Shown here: positions 41,685-51,858 of the stretch, one piece after another
Numbering within the stretch: position 1 is the first letter of the stretch
Layout: every line of letters starts with the position of its first letter
Position numbers and translations under genes: made by a program
Notes under the pieces: generated by a model
Told to the model about the DNA's origin: nothing
Database searches by the model: none
What the model saw: only the letters and a program-made list of their open reading frames with translations
Assembly: GCA_963715485.1 (NCBI GenBank)
Contig: OY970244.1
Coordinates: 1,736,001 to 1,800,000, forward strand
DNA: 64,000 nucleotides
Source of the DNA: SG8-30 sp963715485
GTDB lineage: Bacteria > Pseudomonadota > Gammaproteobacteria > Steroidobacterales > Steroidobacteraceae
Direction: 5' to 3'

Positions 41685-43001
41685 ATGCGCACATTTGCCT
41701 TCGTGCTGCTCACCGCTCTCGCGGGTAATGCCCTGGCAGCTTCGCCAGTGCAGGTCCGCGACCTGCGGATCTGGGCAAGTCCGGACTCCACGCGGCTCGT
41801 TCTCGATCTCAGCGAGCCGGTCCGCTACCAGTTGTTCACGCTGTCAGGGCCGGATCGCGTCGTGATCGACCTCGAGAAAGCGACGCTCGACGAATCGCGC
41901 ATCCCGATGCCAACGGCGACCGGGGTGGTGCGCGCCGTGCGGACCGGGGCGCAGCCAGGCGGCACCCTGCGGGTCGTGCTTGACCTCGGGGGCCGGGCCG
42001 AGCCAAGGGGGTTCCTGACTACCCCCAATGAGTCCTATGGCCATCGCCTGGTCGTCGACCTGGTCACCAGCAGCGCCCCGCGGCCGGTTGTCGCGCCGCA
42101 CGCGCCTACCGGCGAGCGAGACCTGGTGGTTGCCGTCGACGCCGGACATGGCGGCGAGGACCCCGGCGCCATCGGCAAGGGTGGCACCCGCGAGAAGGAC
42201 GTGGCCCTGAAGGTGGCGCGGCTGCTCGCCGACCGCATCAACGGGGAGCCCGGGATGCGTGCGATCCTGACTCGTACCGGCGACTACTTCGTTCCCTTCC
42301 GCCAGCGCCTGAAGCGAGCCCGGGACAACCAGGCCGACCTGTTCGTGTCGGTTCACGCAGACGCTTTCGTAAATCGTTCAGTGCGCGGATCTTCGGTGTA
42401 TGTGCTCTCCTCCGGGCGGGCGAGCAGCGAGGCGGCCCGGTGGCTGGCGGACCGCGAGAACGCCGCCGACCTCATCGGTGGCGTTTCGCTCGATGACAAG
42501 GGTGACGTGCTTGCTTCGGTGTTGCTCGATCTTTCGCAGAATGCCGTCATCAGCGCGAGTCGCGAGGCTGCCGCCAACGTGCTGACCGAACTCGACCGGG
42601 TCGGCGACCTGAAGAAGAGCGATGTTCAGCATGCCAGCCTCATCGTACTGACCTCGCCGGATATTCCGTCGATACTGATCGAGACCGCCTACATTTCCAA
42701 TCCAACGGAAGAGAAGCGACTCCGGGATCCCGTGCACCAGGCCCGTGTTGCCACTGCAATACATTCCGGCCTGCGTCGCTACTTCTACGACAATCCACCT
42801 CCAGGCACCCGCGTGGCGCGGCTTGCGGCGCTGGAGCGCGGCAAGCCCCTGCGCCATGTCGTCAGCGTCGGGGAGTCGCTGACGGAACTCGCCAGTCGTT
42901 ACGCGGTCAGTGTGGAGTCGCTGCAGCGCGTGAATAACCTGGCCGGCAACGCGCTGATCGCCGGCACGGTGCTCGAGATACCGGTCGCCAGCGGCACCTG
43001 A
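41685..43001 (+). CDS. N-acetylmuramoyl-L-alanine amidase with AMIN and LysM domains
   Basis: Periplasmic zinc amidase of 438 residues, the AmiB/AmiC type that splits septal peptidoglycan for daughter-cell separation. Order: signal peptide (1-19, ending NALAAS), AMIN domain (about 22-125), amidase_3 domain (about 145-365) with DAGHGGEDPGA, a zinc-binding Glu in REKDV, VSVHADAF and catalytic Glu in LIETAYISN, then one LysM repeat (about 388-433) for glycan binding. In E. coli the gene before mutL is amiB, and the LysM tail also fits AmiB. Such enzymes need an EnvC/NlpD activator. Confidence 0.94.
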   Translation: MRTFAFVLLTALAGNALAASPVQVRDLRIWASPDSTRLVLDLSEPVRYQLFTLSGPDRVVIDLEKATLDESRIPMPTATGVVRAVRTGAQPGGTLRVVLDLGGRAEPRGFLTTPNESYGHRLVVDLVTSSAPRPVVAPHAPTGERDLVVAVDAGHGGEDPGAIGKGGTREKDVALKVARLLADRINGEPGMRAILTRTGDYFVPFRQRLKRARDNQADLFVSVHADAFVNRSVRGSSVYVLSSGRASSEAARWLADRENAADLIGGVSLDDKGDVLASVLLDLSQNAVISASREAAANVLTELDRVGDLKKSDVQHASLIVLTSPDIPSILIETAYISNPTEEKRLRDPVHQARVATAIHSGLRRYFYDNPPPGTRVARLAALERGKPLRHVVSVGESLTELASRYAVSVESLQRVNNLAGNALIAGTVLEIPVASGT

Positions 43002-43089
43002 CCGCCTCTGTCAAGGGCGGGGAGCGGGCAGGTCGCCCGCCGGTCGGGCACACTTGTCTCGGGCCGGGACCATCCAGCACTCCTATCTC

Positions 43090-44844
43090 ATGCCAATCCG
43101 TCAATTGCCAGACAACCTGGTCAACCAGATCGCCGCCGGCGAGGTCGTCGAGCGGCCGGCTTCGGTGGTCAAGGAACTTGTCGAGAATGCGCTGGACGCC
43201 GGTGCCTGCCGGGTGGCGGTGGACGTCGAGCGCGGTGGCATAGCCCTGGTCCGGGTCCGGGACGACGGCGGAGGAATCGATGCCGACGAGCTACCGCTCG
43301 CACTTGCGCGTCACGCCACCAGCAAGATTGCCTCGCTCGACGATCTCGCAGGTGTGAGCTCACTCGGCTTCCGGGGCGAAGCGCTGCCGTCGATTGCCTC
43401 CGTTTCGCGACTCACCCTGACCTCGGCGGTCCCTGGCGGGAGGGCAGCCGAGGTCGAGGCGGTTGACGGGGTGATCTCCGTCCCGCGTCCGTCGGCGCAT
43501 CCTGCCGGAACGACGGTCGAGGTTCGTGACCTGTTCTACAACGTGCCCGCGCGTCGCAAGTTTCTGCGTACCGAGTCGACCGAATACCAACACGTGTTGC
43601 GTACGCTCACCCGGCTGGCCATGTCCCGCTTCGATACCGGCTTCACCCTGACGCACAACCGGCGTCAGGTCTTTTCGCTGCCATCGGCTGGTGAACGGAT
43701 CGGCCAGGAAGAGCGAATCGCGCGCCTGGTCGGGGCCGAGTTCATTTCCCATTCCGTGTATATCGAGCACGAGTCTGCCGGGCTCAGGTTGTCCGGCTGG
43801 CTTGGCTTGCCGACCTACGCGCGCGGACAGGCAGACCAGCAGTACCTGTTCGTCAACGGGCGCATGGTCCGCGACCGCCTGCTCGGCAATGCAGTCCGGC
43901 TCGGCTACCAGGATGTGCTGTACGGAGGTCGCCAGGCCGCCTATGTCCTGTACCTCGAACTGGACGGCACGCAGGTCGACGTAAACGCCCATCCCCAGAA
44001 ACTGGAACTCAGGTTCAGAGACGGTCGGCACGTGCACGACTTCGTCTTCCGTGGCGTGGAGCGGGCGCTGGCGGCCACGCGTCCTGATAGCGCCAGCAGC
44101 GGTTCGGCCAGCACTACGTCCTTGCTGGGCCCGACCAGCCTGCCGCAGCCGGGGCTGGGGCTCGGGGAACCACGCCCGCCCGCGGGTGCCGGCGACTGGA
44201 CCAGACTGGCGCAGAACCTTCCGTCGGAGCAAGAGACCGGAGCGGCTGGCGGGGGCGATATGCCTGCGCTCGGTTATGCGCTGGCGCAGCTGCACGGGAT
44301 CTTCATTCTCTCCCAGACTGCGGACGGCATCGTCCTCGTGGACATGCATGCAGCACACGAGCGGGTCATCTACGAACGGCTGAAGGCCGGGCTCGAGTCC
44401 GGGCGCGCCGAGCGGCAGGCGTTGCTGGTGCCCGCGGTGATTGCAGTGAACGAGGAGGAAGCAGTCCTTGCCGAGCAGCACGCCGACGAGCTTGCCGAGG
44501 CCGGGCTGGTCATCGACCGGCTGGGGCCCGAGCGACTCGCCGTTCGCGAGCTGCCAGCGGTGCTGACCGCCTGCGATGCGGGGGCGCTGCTTCGCGATGC
44601 GCTGTCGGACCTCGCCGAGCATGGCGCCACCCACAGGATCGTCGAGAAGCAGAATGAACTGCTCGCGAGCATTGCCTGCCGGGCGGCGGTTCGCGCGCAC
44701 CGCAGCATGACCTTGGCCGAGATGAACGCCCTGCTGCGCGAGATGGAGAAAACCGATCGCGCGGACCAGTGCAATCACGGCCGGCCGACCTGGACGCGGG
44801 TATCGCTCGAGGAACTTGACCGGCTGTTCTTGCGCGGCCGCTGA
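43090..44844 (+). CDS. mutL: DNA mismatch repair protein MutL
   Basis: GHKL ATPase of 584 residues that links MutS to downstream repair. N-terminal motifs ELVENALDAGA, DDGGGI and SLGFRGEALPSI form the ATP site. A variable linker (about 340-400) precedes the C-terminal dimerisation domain (about 400-584). I do not see the DQHA-type endonuclease motif; the matching position reads DMHAAHE, as in MutH-type gammaproteobacteria. ATG 43090 gives the family start MPIRQLPDNLVNQIAAGE. miaA begins 2 nt after the stop. Confidence 0.96.
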   Translation: MPIRQLPDNLVNQIAAGEVVERPASVVKELVENALDAGACRVAVDVERGGIALVRVRDDGGGIDADELPLALARHATSKIASLDDLAGVSSLGFRGEALPSIASVSRLTLTSAVPGGRAAEVEAVDGVISVPRPSAHPAGTTVEVRDLFYNVPARRKFLRTESTEYQHVLRTLTRLAMSRFDTGFTLTHNRRQVFSLPSAGERIGQEERIARLVGAEFISHSVYIEHESAGLRLSGWLGLPTYARGQADQQYLFVNGRMVRDRLLGNAVRLGYQDVLYGGRQAAYVLYLELDGTQVDVNAHPQKLELRFRDGRHVHDFVFRGVERALAATRPDSASSGSASTTSLLGPTSLPQPGLGLGEPRPPAGAGDWTRLAQNLPSEQETGAAGGGDMPALGYALAQLHGIFILSQTADGIVLVDMHAAHERVIYERLKAGLESGRAERQALLVPAVIAVNEEEAVLAEQHADELAEAGLVIDRLGPERLAVRELPAVLTACDAGALLRDALSDLAEHGATHRIVEKQNELLASIACRAAVRAHRSMTLAEMNALLREMEKTDRADQCNHGRPTWTRVSLEELDRLFLRGR

Positions 44845-44846
44845 TC

Positions 44847-45806
44847 GTGGAAGGTCCGGCCATTCTCCTGATGGGTCCGACCGGCGCCGGCAAGACCGAT
44901 GTTGCGGTCGAACTGGCCACCAGACTGCCGGTCGAGATCGTCAGCGTGGATTCCGCAATGGTGTTCCGCGGCCTGGATATCGGCACCGCGAAGCCCGACC
45001 TGGCCGTTCGCGCCCGGGCGCCCCATCACCTGGTGGATATCCTCGACCCTGCCGAGCGGTATTCGGCCGGGCGGTTCCTCTTCGATGCGCGGGCGGTGAT
45101 GGCGGACATTCGGCGCCGCGGGCGCATTCCACTGCTTACCGGTGGGACGATGCTGTACTTCCGCGCCCTCCAGTCCGGGCTGGCAGAACTGCCCATGGCG
45201 GATCCCGAGCTTCGCCGCCGCATCGACGAACGGGCGGCTGCAATGGGTTGGCCGGCCCTTCACGCGGAGCTTGCGGGGCTGGATCCGGCTGCAGCGGCCG
45301 GGATCCAGCCAAACGACCGGCAACGGATCCAGCGCGCCCTGGAGGTCATCGAGCTGACTGGGGAGACGGTCAGCTCACGGCGGCGTGAGAATCTCCGGCG
45401 AGCCACCCGGCGAGGTGACCTGAAGCTGGTCCTCGCGCCGGGCGACCGCGAGGCGCTGGCTGAGCGCATCGTCGGTCGATTCGCCCGAATGATGGAACTC
45501 GGGCTGCTCGACGAGGTTCGAAGTCTCTACCAGCGTGGCGACCTGGGGCCGGAGTTGCCGTCCATTCGAGCAGTGGGGTACCGGCAGTTGTGGAATCATC
45601 TGGAAGGAAAGTGCGCGCTAGAGGAAGCAGCCAGACAGGCCGAGGTGGCCACCCGGCAGCTCGCCCGGAGGCAGTTGACCTGGCTCAGGGCCGAGCCGGA
45701 GGCGGAATGGTACGACCCCCTTGTTTCGGGCTCGTCGGCCCAAATAATGGCCAGGGTGGAGTCGTGGCTCAACGCACAGGCGGGTCAGGAAGGCCCCCTG
45801 TGTTAA
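44847..45806 (+). CDS. miaA: tRNA dimethylallyltransferase
   Basis: Enzyme of 319 residues that adds dimethylallyl to A37 of tRNAs reading UNN codons. The P-loop is GPTGAGKT (10-17), and SVDSAMVFRGLDIGTAKP and an ALRAVGYRQLW-like IRAVGYRQLW stretch are diagnostic. GTG 44847 lies 2 nt after mutL. hfq follows after 121 bp that hold a hairpin and an A+T-rich leader. Confidence 0.95.
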   Translation: MEGPAILLMGPTGAGKTDVAVELATRLPVEIVSVDSAMVFRGLDIGTAKPDLAVRARAPHHLVDILDPAERYSAGRFLFDARAVMADIRRRGRIPLLTGGTMLYFRALQSGLAELPMADPELRRRIDERAAAMGWPALHAELAGLDPAAAAGIQPNDRQRIQRALEVIELTGETVSSRRRENLRRATRRGDLKLVLAPGDREALAERIVGRFARMMELGLLDEVRSLYQRGDLGPELPSIRAVGYRQLWNHLEGKCALEEAARQAEVATRQLARRQLTWLRAEPEAEWYDPLVSGSSAQIMARVESWLNAQAGQEGPLC

Positions 45807-45818
45807 TATTTCAAGCTT

Positions 45819-45841
45819 CGCCGGAGACTTTTTGTCCGGCG
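45819..45841 (+). other. Hairpin between miaA and hfq
   Basis: CGCCGGA (45819-45825) and TCCGGCG (45835-45841) are perfect 7-bp arms around a 9-nt T-rich loop, 12 nt after the miaA stop. There is no T-run after the stem, so it is a processing or attenuation candidate and not a normal terminator. Confidence 0.5.
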
Positions 45842-45927
45842 ACACAGGTCACAGCACCAAGGAAGGTTGCCTCATGATTGTCGTGTTGGCATAGAAAAAT
45901 TCTTAGAAATAACAAGGAGATAACGAG

Positions 45928-46182
45928 ATGGCCAAAGGTCAGTCGCTGCAGGATCCGTTCCTGAACGCCTTGCGCAAGGAACGCATTCCTGTATCCATCT
46001 ACCTGGTCAACGGCATCAAGCTTCAGGGCCAGATCGACTCGTTCGACCAGTTCGTCGTATTGCTGCGGAATACCGTGAGCCAGATGGTCTACAAGCACGC
46101 CATCTCGACCGTCGTCCCGGCTCGCAACGTCCGCCTGCCGTCGCAGGAAGACGGTGAAGTCAAGGAAGGCGAGACGGAGTGA
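45928..46182 (+). CDS. hfq: RNA chaperone Hfq
   Basis: Sm-like hexameric RNA-binding protein of 84 residues that helps small RNAs pair with mRNAs. Sm1 is seen in IPVSIYLVNGIKLQGQIDSFD and Sm2 in YKHAISTVVP. The C-terminal tail is short (about 15 residues, acidic), unlike the 30+ residue tail in E. coli. A strong AAGGAGA site (45914-45920) lies 7 nt before the ATG. hflX follows after 30 nt. Confidence 0.97.
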   Translation: MAKGQSLQDPFLNALRKERIPVSIYLVNGIKLQGQIDSFDQFVVLLRNTVSQMVYKHAISTVVPARNVRLPSQEDGEVKEGETE

Positions 46183-46212
46183 CATCGCCCCGGTCGTTCA
46201 CTGGAGGCCTCG

Positions 46213-47553
46213 TTGATAGAACGTCCTGACGCCGGCGAGCGCGCGGTGCTCGTCCGGCTGGGTCTGGGCGCGCCAGTCAGCGAGGAAGAAGTCCGTGAAT
46301 TCGAGGCACTGGCGCGGTCCGCCGGCGCCGTGCCGGTGGCGACTATCACCGGATCGAGACGGACTCCCGAGCCCCGCTATTTCGTCGGCAGCGGCAAGGC
46401 GGAGGAAATCCGTGTGCGGGCCGAGGAAAACGCAGCGGAGGTCATCCTGGTGGACCATCCCCTGGCACCGAGCCAGGAGCGCAACCTGGAACGACTGACC
46501 GGCCGGCGTGTGCTTGACCGTGCCGGCCTGATCCTCGACATCTTCGCCCAGCGTGCACGCAGCGCCGAGGGCAAGCTTGAAGTGGAACTGGCGCAACTGA
46601 GGCATCTGTCCACCCGGCTGGTGCGTGGCTGGACCCACCTCGAGCGGCAGAAGGGGGGCATTGGCCTGCGCGGGCCGGGCGAGACGCAGCTCGAAACCGA
46701 CCGGCGCCTGCTCGGCCGCCGCATCCGGACGCTCACTGAGCGACTCGAGGCGCTGGCGCGGCGCCGCGATACCGGCCGTGCGGTCCGCAAGCGGGTGCCC
46801 GTGCCGTCCATCGCCCTGGTGGGCTACACGAATGCTGGCAAGTCGACGCTCTTTAACCTGCTGACCGGCAGTGACGCCTATGCGGCGGACCAGTTGTTCG
46901 CCACGCTCGATCCGACGGTGCGCCGGCTGAGGTTGCCGCATACCCCAGAGATCGTGCTCGCCGACACGGTCGGATTCGTTCGTGACCTGCCGCACGAACT
47001 CGTTGCCGCATTCCGTTCCACGCTGCTCGAGGCGCGAGACGCCGACCTGCTGATTCACGTCGTCGACGCTTCCGATCCTGAACTGGTGGAAAGGATGGCG
47101 CAGGTCGAGGAGGTGCTGGACGGCATTGGGGCGGCGGCCATTCCCACGCTGACCGTCTTCAACAAGACCGACCGGGTCGGCGCGGCGGCGCGCATCGAAC
47201 GCGACACGGACGGCCAGGCGGTGCGCGTCTGGATGAGCGCGGCCACCGGAGACGGCGCAGAACACGTCCGGACCTGCCTGCACGAGCGCTTTGGTGGACT
47301 CGCGCGCCGTTTCATCGTGTCGCTCCGCCCCGCCGAGGGCCGCGCCCGTGCGCGCCTGTACCGGCACGGCCTGGTGCGGCGGGACCTGATTGCGGCTGAC
47401 GGCGGCTGGAATATCGAGACCGAAGCGTCCCAGGCGGAGCTCGAGTCGATCTGCGAAAGTGAAGGCATCGACTTTGCAAGCCGCGTTTCGCCTTGTTTGC
47501 CGGGTGTGGGCTTCGTAGAATCGGCGCCTGCCGTTGCAGCCGTGCCGGCCTGA
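46213..47553 (+). CDS. hflX: Ribosome-associated GTPase HflX
   Basis: Protein of 446 residues that splits stalled ribosomes in heat-shocked or antibiotic-treated cells. The N-terminal domain carries GGIGLRGPGETQLETDRR (about 148-165), a family hallmark, and the G-domain begins with GYTNAGKS (204-211). The start is TTG 46213 with GGAGG 5 nt upstream; the initial IERPDAGERAVLV fits the family. Between hfq and hflK as in E. coli. Confidence 0.95.
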   Translation: MIERPDAGERAVLVRLGLGAPVSEEEVREFEALARSAGAVPVATITGSRRTPEPRYFVGSGKAEEIRVRAEENAAEVILVDHPLAPSQERNLERLTGRRVLDRAGLILDIFAQRARSAEGKLEVELAQLRHLSTRLVRGWTHLERQKGGIGLRGPGETQLETDRRLLGRRIRTLTERLEALARRRDTGRAVRKRVPVPSIALVGYTNAGKSTLFNLLTGSDAYAADQLFATLDPTVRRLRLPHTPEIVLADTVGFVRDLPHELVAAFRSTLLEARDADLLIHVVDASDPELVERMAQVEEVLDGIGAAAIPTLTVFNKTDRVGAAARIERDTDGQAVRVWMSAATGDGAEHVRTCLHERFGGLARRFIVSLRPAEGRARARLYRHGLVRRDLIAADGGWNIETEASQAELESICESEGIDFASRVSPCLPGVGFVESAPAVAAVPA

Positions 47554-47580
47554 TTTTTACCCTTATTTTGAGCGACCGAT

Positions 47581-48729
47581 ATGCCCTGGAACGACTCCGG
47601 CAAGAATGAAAATCCCTGGCAGCGCAAGCCGGAGCAAGGTCCGCCCGACCTTGACGAGGTCGTGCGCAACCTGCAGAAGCGCTTGAAATCGCTGTTCGGT
47701 GGCGGCCCGTCGGGGCCGCGTCCCGTCGGCGGCGGGCCGGCGGGCGGCGGGTCGCGGGCGCCCAAGCTTGGCTACCTGGTGCCGATTGCGCTGGCCGTGT
47801 GGGGCCTGACCGGCATCTACCAGATCGATGCTGCCGAGCGCGCCATCATCATGCGCTTCGGCAAGTACGTCGGCACCACCCAGCCCGGACTGCGCTGGCA
47901 CCTGCCGTGGCCGATCGAGAAGAAACTGGTCATCAACGTCGCGGAATTCCGCAGCTTCGAGGAGCGGACGCGGATGCTGACCCAGGACGAGGCGCTGGTG
48001 GGGATCAACCTGGCGGTGCAGTACCGCAGGGTCGATCCATTGCTGTTCGCCTTCAGCGTGCGCGACCCGGAGGCCACACTGCAGGAGGTCAGCGAGAGCG
48101 CGATCCGCGAGATTATTGGCCAGAGCAAGCTGGAGTTCGTGCTCGAGAAGGGTCGTCAGGAGATCTCCGCCAAGACCAAGGACCTGATCCAGCGGACGAT
48201 CGCTTCCTACAAGACCGGCATCGAGGTCATCAGTGTCAACCTGCAGGACGTAATCGTCCCCGAACAGGTTGCTCCGGCCCAGAAGGACGCGATCAAGGCG
48301 CGCGAGGACCGCGACCGCGCCAACCTTGCCGCGCAGACCTACGCCAACGACATCCTGCCAAGAGCGCGGGGCCTCGCGGCTGCGCAACTCGAGGGCGCGC
48401 GTGCCTACCGCGAGCGGGTCGAGGCCGAGGCTGATGGCCAGACGACGCGCTTTGCCGCGCTGGCGGTCGAATATGACCGGGCGCCCGAGGTTACGCGCCA
48501 GCGCTTGTACCTCGAGACCATGGAGCAGGTGCTGGCCACTTCCTCCAAGGTCATCGTCGACACGAAGGGCACCGGCAACATGCTCTACCTGCCACTCGAC
48601 AAACTGATCGAGCAGCGCGGCCAACCGCGTAGCGGCACTGTGACGATCGAGTCCTCGCCGTCACTGCCGGTCGAGGGCGCCGTCGAACCGGCGGGCCAAC
48701 CGGACCTGCGCAGCCGGGGAGGGCGTTGA
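47581..48729 (+). CDS. hflK: FtsH protease modulator HflK
   Basis: SPFH-domain membrane protein of 382 residues that forms, with HflC, a large assembly around the FtsH protease. A Gly-rich N-terminal region (about 38-62) precedes a single membrane segment (about 65-80), then the SPFH domain and a coiled-coil with Ala-rich heptads (about 240-310). The N-terminal MPWNDSG is typical. hflC follows after 1 nt. Confidence 0.95.
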   Translation: MPWNDSGKNENPWQRKPEQGPPDLDEVVRNLQKRLKSLFGGGPSGPRPVGGGPAGGGSRAPKLGYLVPIALAVWGLTGIYQIDAAERAIIMRFGKYVGTTQPGLRWHLPWPIEKKLVINVAEFRSFEERTRMLTQDEALVGINLAVQYRRVDPLLFAFSVRDPEATLQEVSESAIREIIGQSKLEFVLEKGRQEISAKTKDLIQRTIASYKTGIEVISVNLQDVIVPEQVAPAQKDAIKAREDRDRANLAAQTYANDILPRARGLAAAQLEGARAYRERVEAEADGQTTRFAALAVEYDRAPEVTRQRLYLETMEQVLATSSKVIVDTKGTGNMLYLPLDKLIEQRGQPRSGTVTIESSPSLPVEGAVEPAGQPDLRSRGGR

Positions 48730-48730
48730 A

Positions 48731-49597
48731 ATGAATAATCGCATTCTCGCCCTGCTGATCGCCGTCGTCGCGGTGTTCGTCGTCGCGTCGAACAGCCTGT
48801 TCCAGGTCAACGAGACGGAGCTGGCCATCAAGTTCCGTTTTGGCGAGATCGTGCGCGCGGATTACGACCCGGGTCTGCACGTCATGGTGCCGTTCGTGAA
48901 CAACGTCCGCACCTTCGATCGCCGCGTGCTGACTCGTAACTATCCGTCCGAGCAGTTCCTGACCAGCGAAGGCAAGATCCTGAACGTCGACTTCTACGTG
49001 AAATGGCGCATCAGTGACGTGGCCCAGTACTACCAGTCGACCAACGGTGACGAGGAGATGGCCGCTCGACGGCTGGCGGAAATCGTCAAGGACGGCCTGA
49101 AGGGCGTGATCGCGCGCCGTACCATCCAGCAGGTCGTGGCGGCACAGCGTGCCGAATTCATCGGCGACATCCTCGATGTAGCGGGCGAGTCGGTCAGGCA
49201 GCTGGGCATCACCCTGGTCGACGTACGGGTAAAGAAGATCGACCTGCCCGACGACGTGCTCGACTCCGTGTTCAACCGCATGCGGCAGGATTTCGCCCGC
49301 CAGGCTGCGCAACTGCGCGCAGAGGGCGACGAGCTGGCGCAGACGGTGCGGGCCGCAGCCGATCGTGAGCGCACGGAGCTGCTGGCGGAGGCGACACGCC
49401 AGGCGGAAAAGATTCGCGGCGAGGGCGATGCGACAGCGGCGGCCATTTATTCGGGCGTGTACAAGCGCCATCCGGAGTTCTACGCCTTCCACCGCAGCCT
49501 CGAGGCCTACCGGAAGTCGCTGGGTAAGGCCGACGATGTCATGGTGCTCGCGCCGGATAGCGACTTCTTCCGGTATATGAACAAGCCAGGCCGCTGA
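48731..49597 (+). CDS. hflC: FtsH protease modulator HflC
   Basis: Partner of HflK, 288 residues, with an N-terminal membrane anchor (about 5-22), SPFH domain and Ala/Glu-rich coiled coil (about 180-240). Ends with the conserved YRKSLGKADDVMVLAPDSDFF region. ATG 48731 is 1 nt after hflK, implying coupled translation and equal amounts of the two subunits. Confidence 0.95.
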   Translation: MNNRILALLIAVVAVFVVASNSLFQVNETELAIKFRFGEIVRADYDPGLHVMVPFVNNVRTFDRRVLTRNYPSEQFLTSEGKILNVDFYVKWRISDVAQYYQSTNGDEEMAARRLAEIVKDGLKGVIARRTIQQVVAAQRAEFIGDILDVAGESVRQLGITLVDVRVKKIDLPDDVLDSVFNRMRQDFARQAAQLRAEGDELAQTVRAAADRERTELLAEATRQAEKIRGEGDATAAAIYSGVYKRHPEFYAFHRSLEAYRKSLGKADDVMVLAPDSDFFRYMNKPGR

Positions 49598-49603
49598 GTC
49601 GCC

Positions 49604-49801
49604 GTGCAGATCGACTGGCTCGACCTGGCGACTGCGTTCGCGCTATATCTCGTGATCGAGGGCGTCATGCCTTTCGTAAATCCGCAGGGCACCCGTCGCG
49701 TGATGGATCTCTTTTCACGACTGCCGGACCAGCAACTGCGTATCGCCGGCCTCGCGAGCATGATCGCGGGTGTCCTGCTGTTGTGGGTCGTGCGTTCATG
49801 A
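49604..49801 (+). CDS. DUF2065 family small membrane protein
   Basis: Protein of 65 residues with two membrane helices (about 7-24 and 45-62) and a short charged loop with NPQGTRR between them. DUF2065 members (YjeT in E. coli) sit between hflC and purA, as here. GTG 49604 lies 6 nt after the hflC stop. Function unknown. Confidence 0.88.
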   Translation: MQIDWLDLATAFALYLVIEGVMPFVNPQGTRRVMDLFSRLPDQQLRIAGLASMIAGVLLLWVVRS

Positions 49802-49837
49802 AGCCGTGCCCGCCGGCCGCTGCAGGAGTCTGCTGAG

Positions 49838-51130
<1,293 letters not shown>

Positions 51131-51133
51131 AAG

Positions 51134-51150
51134 ATGGGGACTGTCCCCAT
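51134..51150. repeat. REP-like palindrome, copy 4
   Basis: Perfect 7-bp arms ATGGGGA/TCCCCAT around CTG, 3 nt after the purA stop, between convergent genes. Identical core to copy 1. Confidence 0.7.
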
Positions 51151-51158
51151 TTTCGTGG

Positions 51159-51845
51159 CTAGTGGCCGCCTGAGAGCAAGCGCTGCATCAGTTCACGTTC
51201 GCGTCGCTCGATGACTGCGAGGAATTCGGTCGCTCCACCCATTCGCTTGAATGCCGCGTAGCCGCGCTCGAGGAAGTCCTGCAGCTGGCCGTATCCGGCT
51301 GCATGGGCTGGCCCGCGCGCGATTCGAATGGCGATGCCGACCTCCGGCCGCTGCGCCAATGAGTCCAGCAGCCTGCCGATATCGTCCACCAGGGTGATCT
51401 GTCGATCTCGATCCTCCGCATGTCCAGCCGCCCGATACGCGACCGCGTAGCTGATCGCATCGGGCTGTCGTTCCTCCGTGAGCTGGGCTGCAGTCGCGGC
51501 GTCGAGTTCGATCGTCAGTACGTGCAACTCAAATGCCCGCACCAGGGCATCCAGCGCGGCGGCCGGCAGGAAACGCTTGAGCTTGTCGAGAGCGCGAATG
51601 ACCTGCTCGTCACGATCGCTAAGGTCATGGGGGCCGTAAAGGTCAGCCAGGAAGAAGTCGACCGCGTCACGGTAGCGTCCGGTCGCACGAAGCTCGGCAT
51701 AGGTCGCCGCCAGCCGTCGTGACTGGAAAGAAGCAAGCGCGCGTACCCGCTCCTGCAGGCCCGGCTGACTGGCGGTCCTGCCGACGGTCTCGCGGTAACG
51801 GGAAACCAGGTCGTCGAGCCGCTGCCTGACTTCCTCGCGATCCAT
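51159..51845 (-). CDS. FFLEELY-motif protein of unknown function
   Basis: Predicted soluble helical protein of 228 residues. FFLADLYGP (64-72) matches the FFLEELY-type motif that gives this uncharacterised family its name. Start ATG 51845 lies 13 nt after the patatin stop on the same strand, making it the third gene of a phasin-patatin-FFLEELY unit. That neighbourhood suggests a role in storage lipid handling, but this is inference only. Confidence 0.65.
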   Translation of the reverse strand: MDREEVRQRLDDLVSRYRETVGRTASQPGLQERVRALASFQSRRLAATYAELRATGRYRDAVDFFLADLYGPHDLSDRDEQVIRALDKLKRFLPAAALDALVRAFELHVLTIELDAATAAQLTEERQPDAISYAVAYRAAGHAEDRDRQITLVDDIGRLLDSLAQRPEVGIAIRIARGPAHAAGYGQLQDFLERGYAAFKRMGGATEFLAVIERRERELMQRLLSGGH

Positions 51846-51858
51846 GCCGCTGCTAATG

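Noticed and set aside
43360..44778. Long open frame on the minus strand inside mutL
   Set aside because: Antisense shadow of mutL with no domain of its own.
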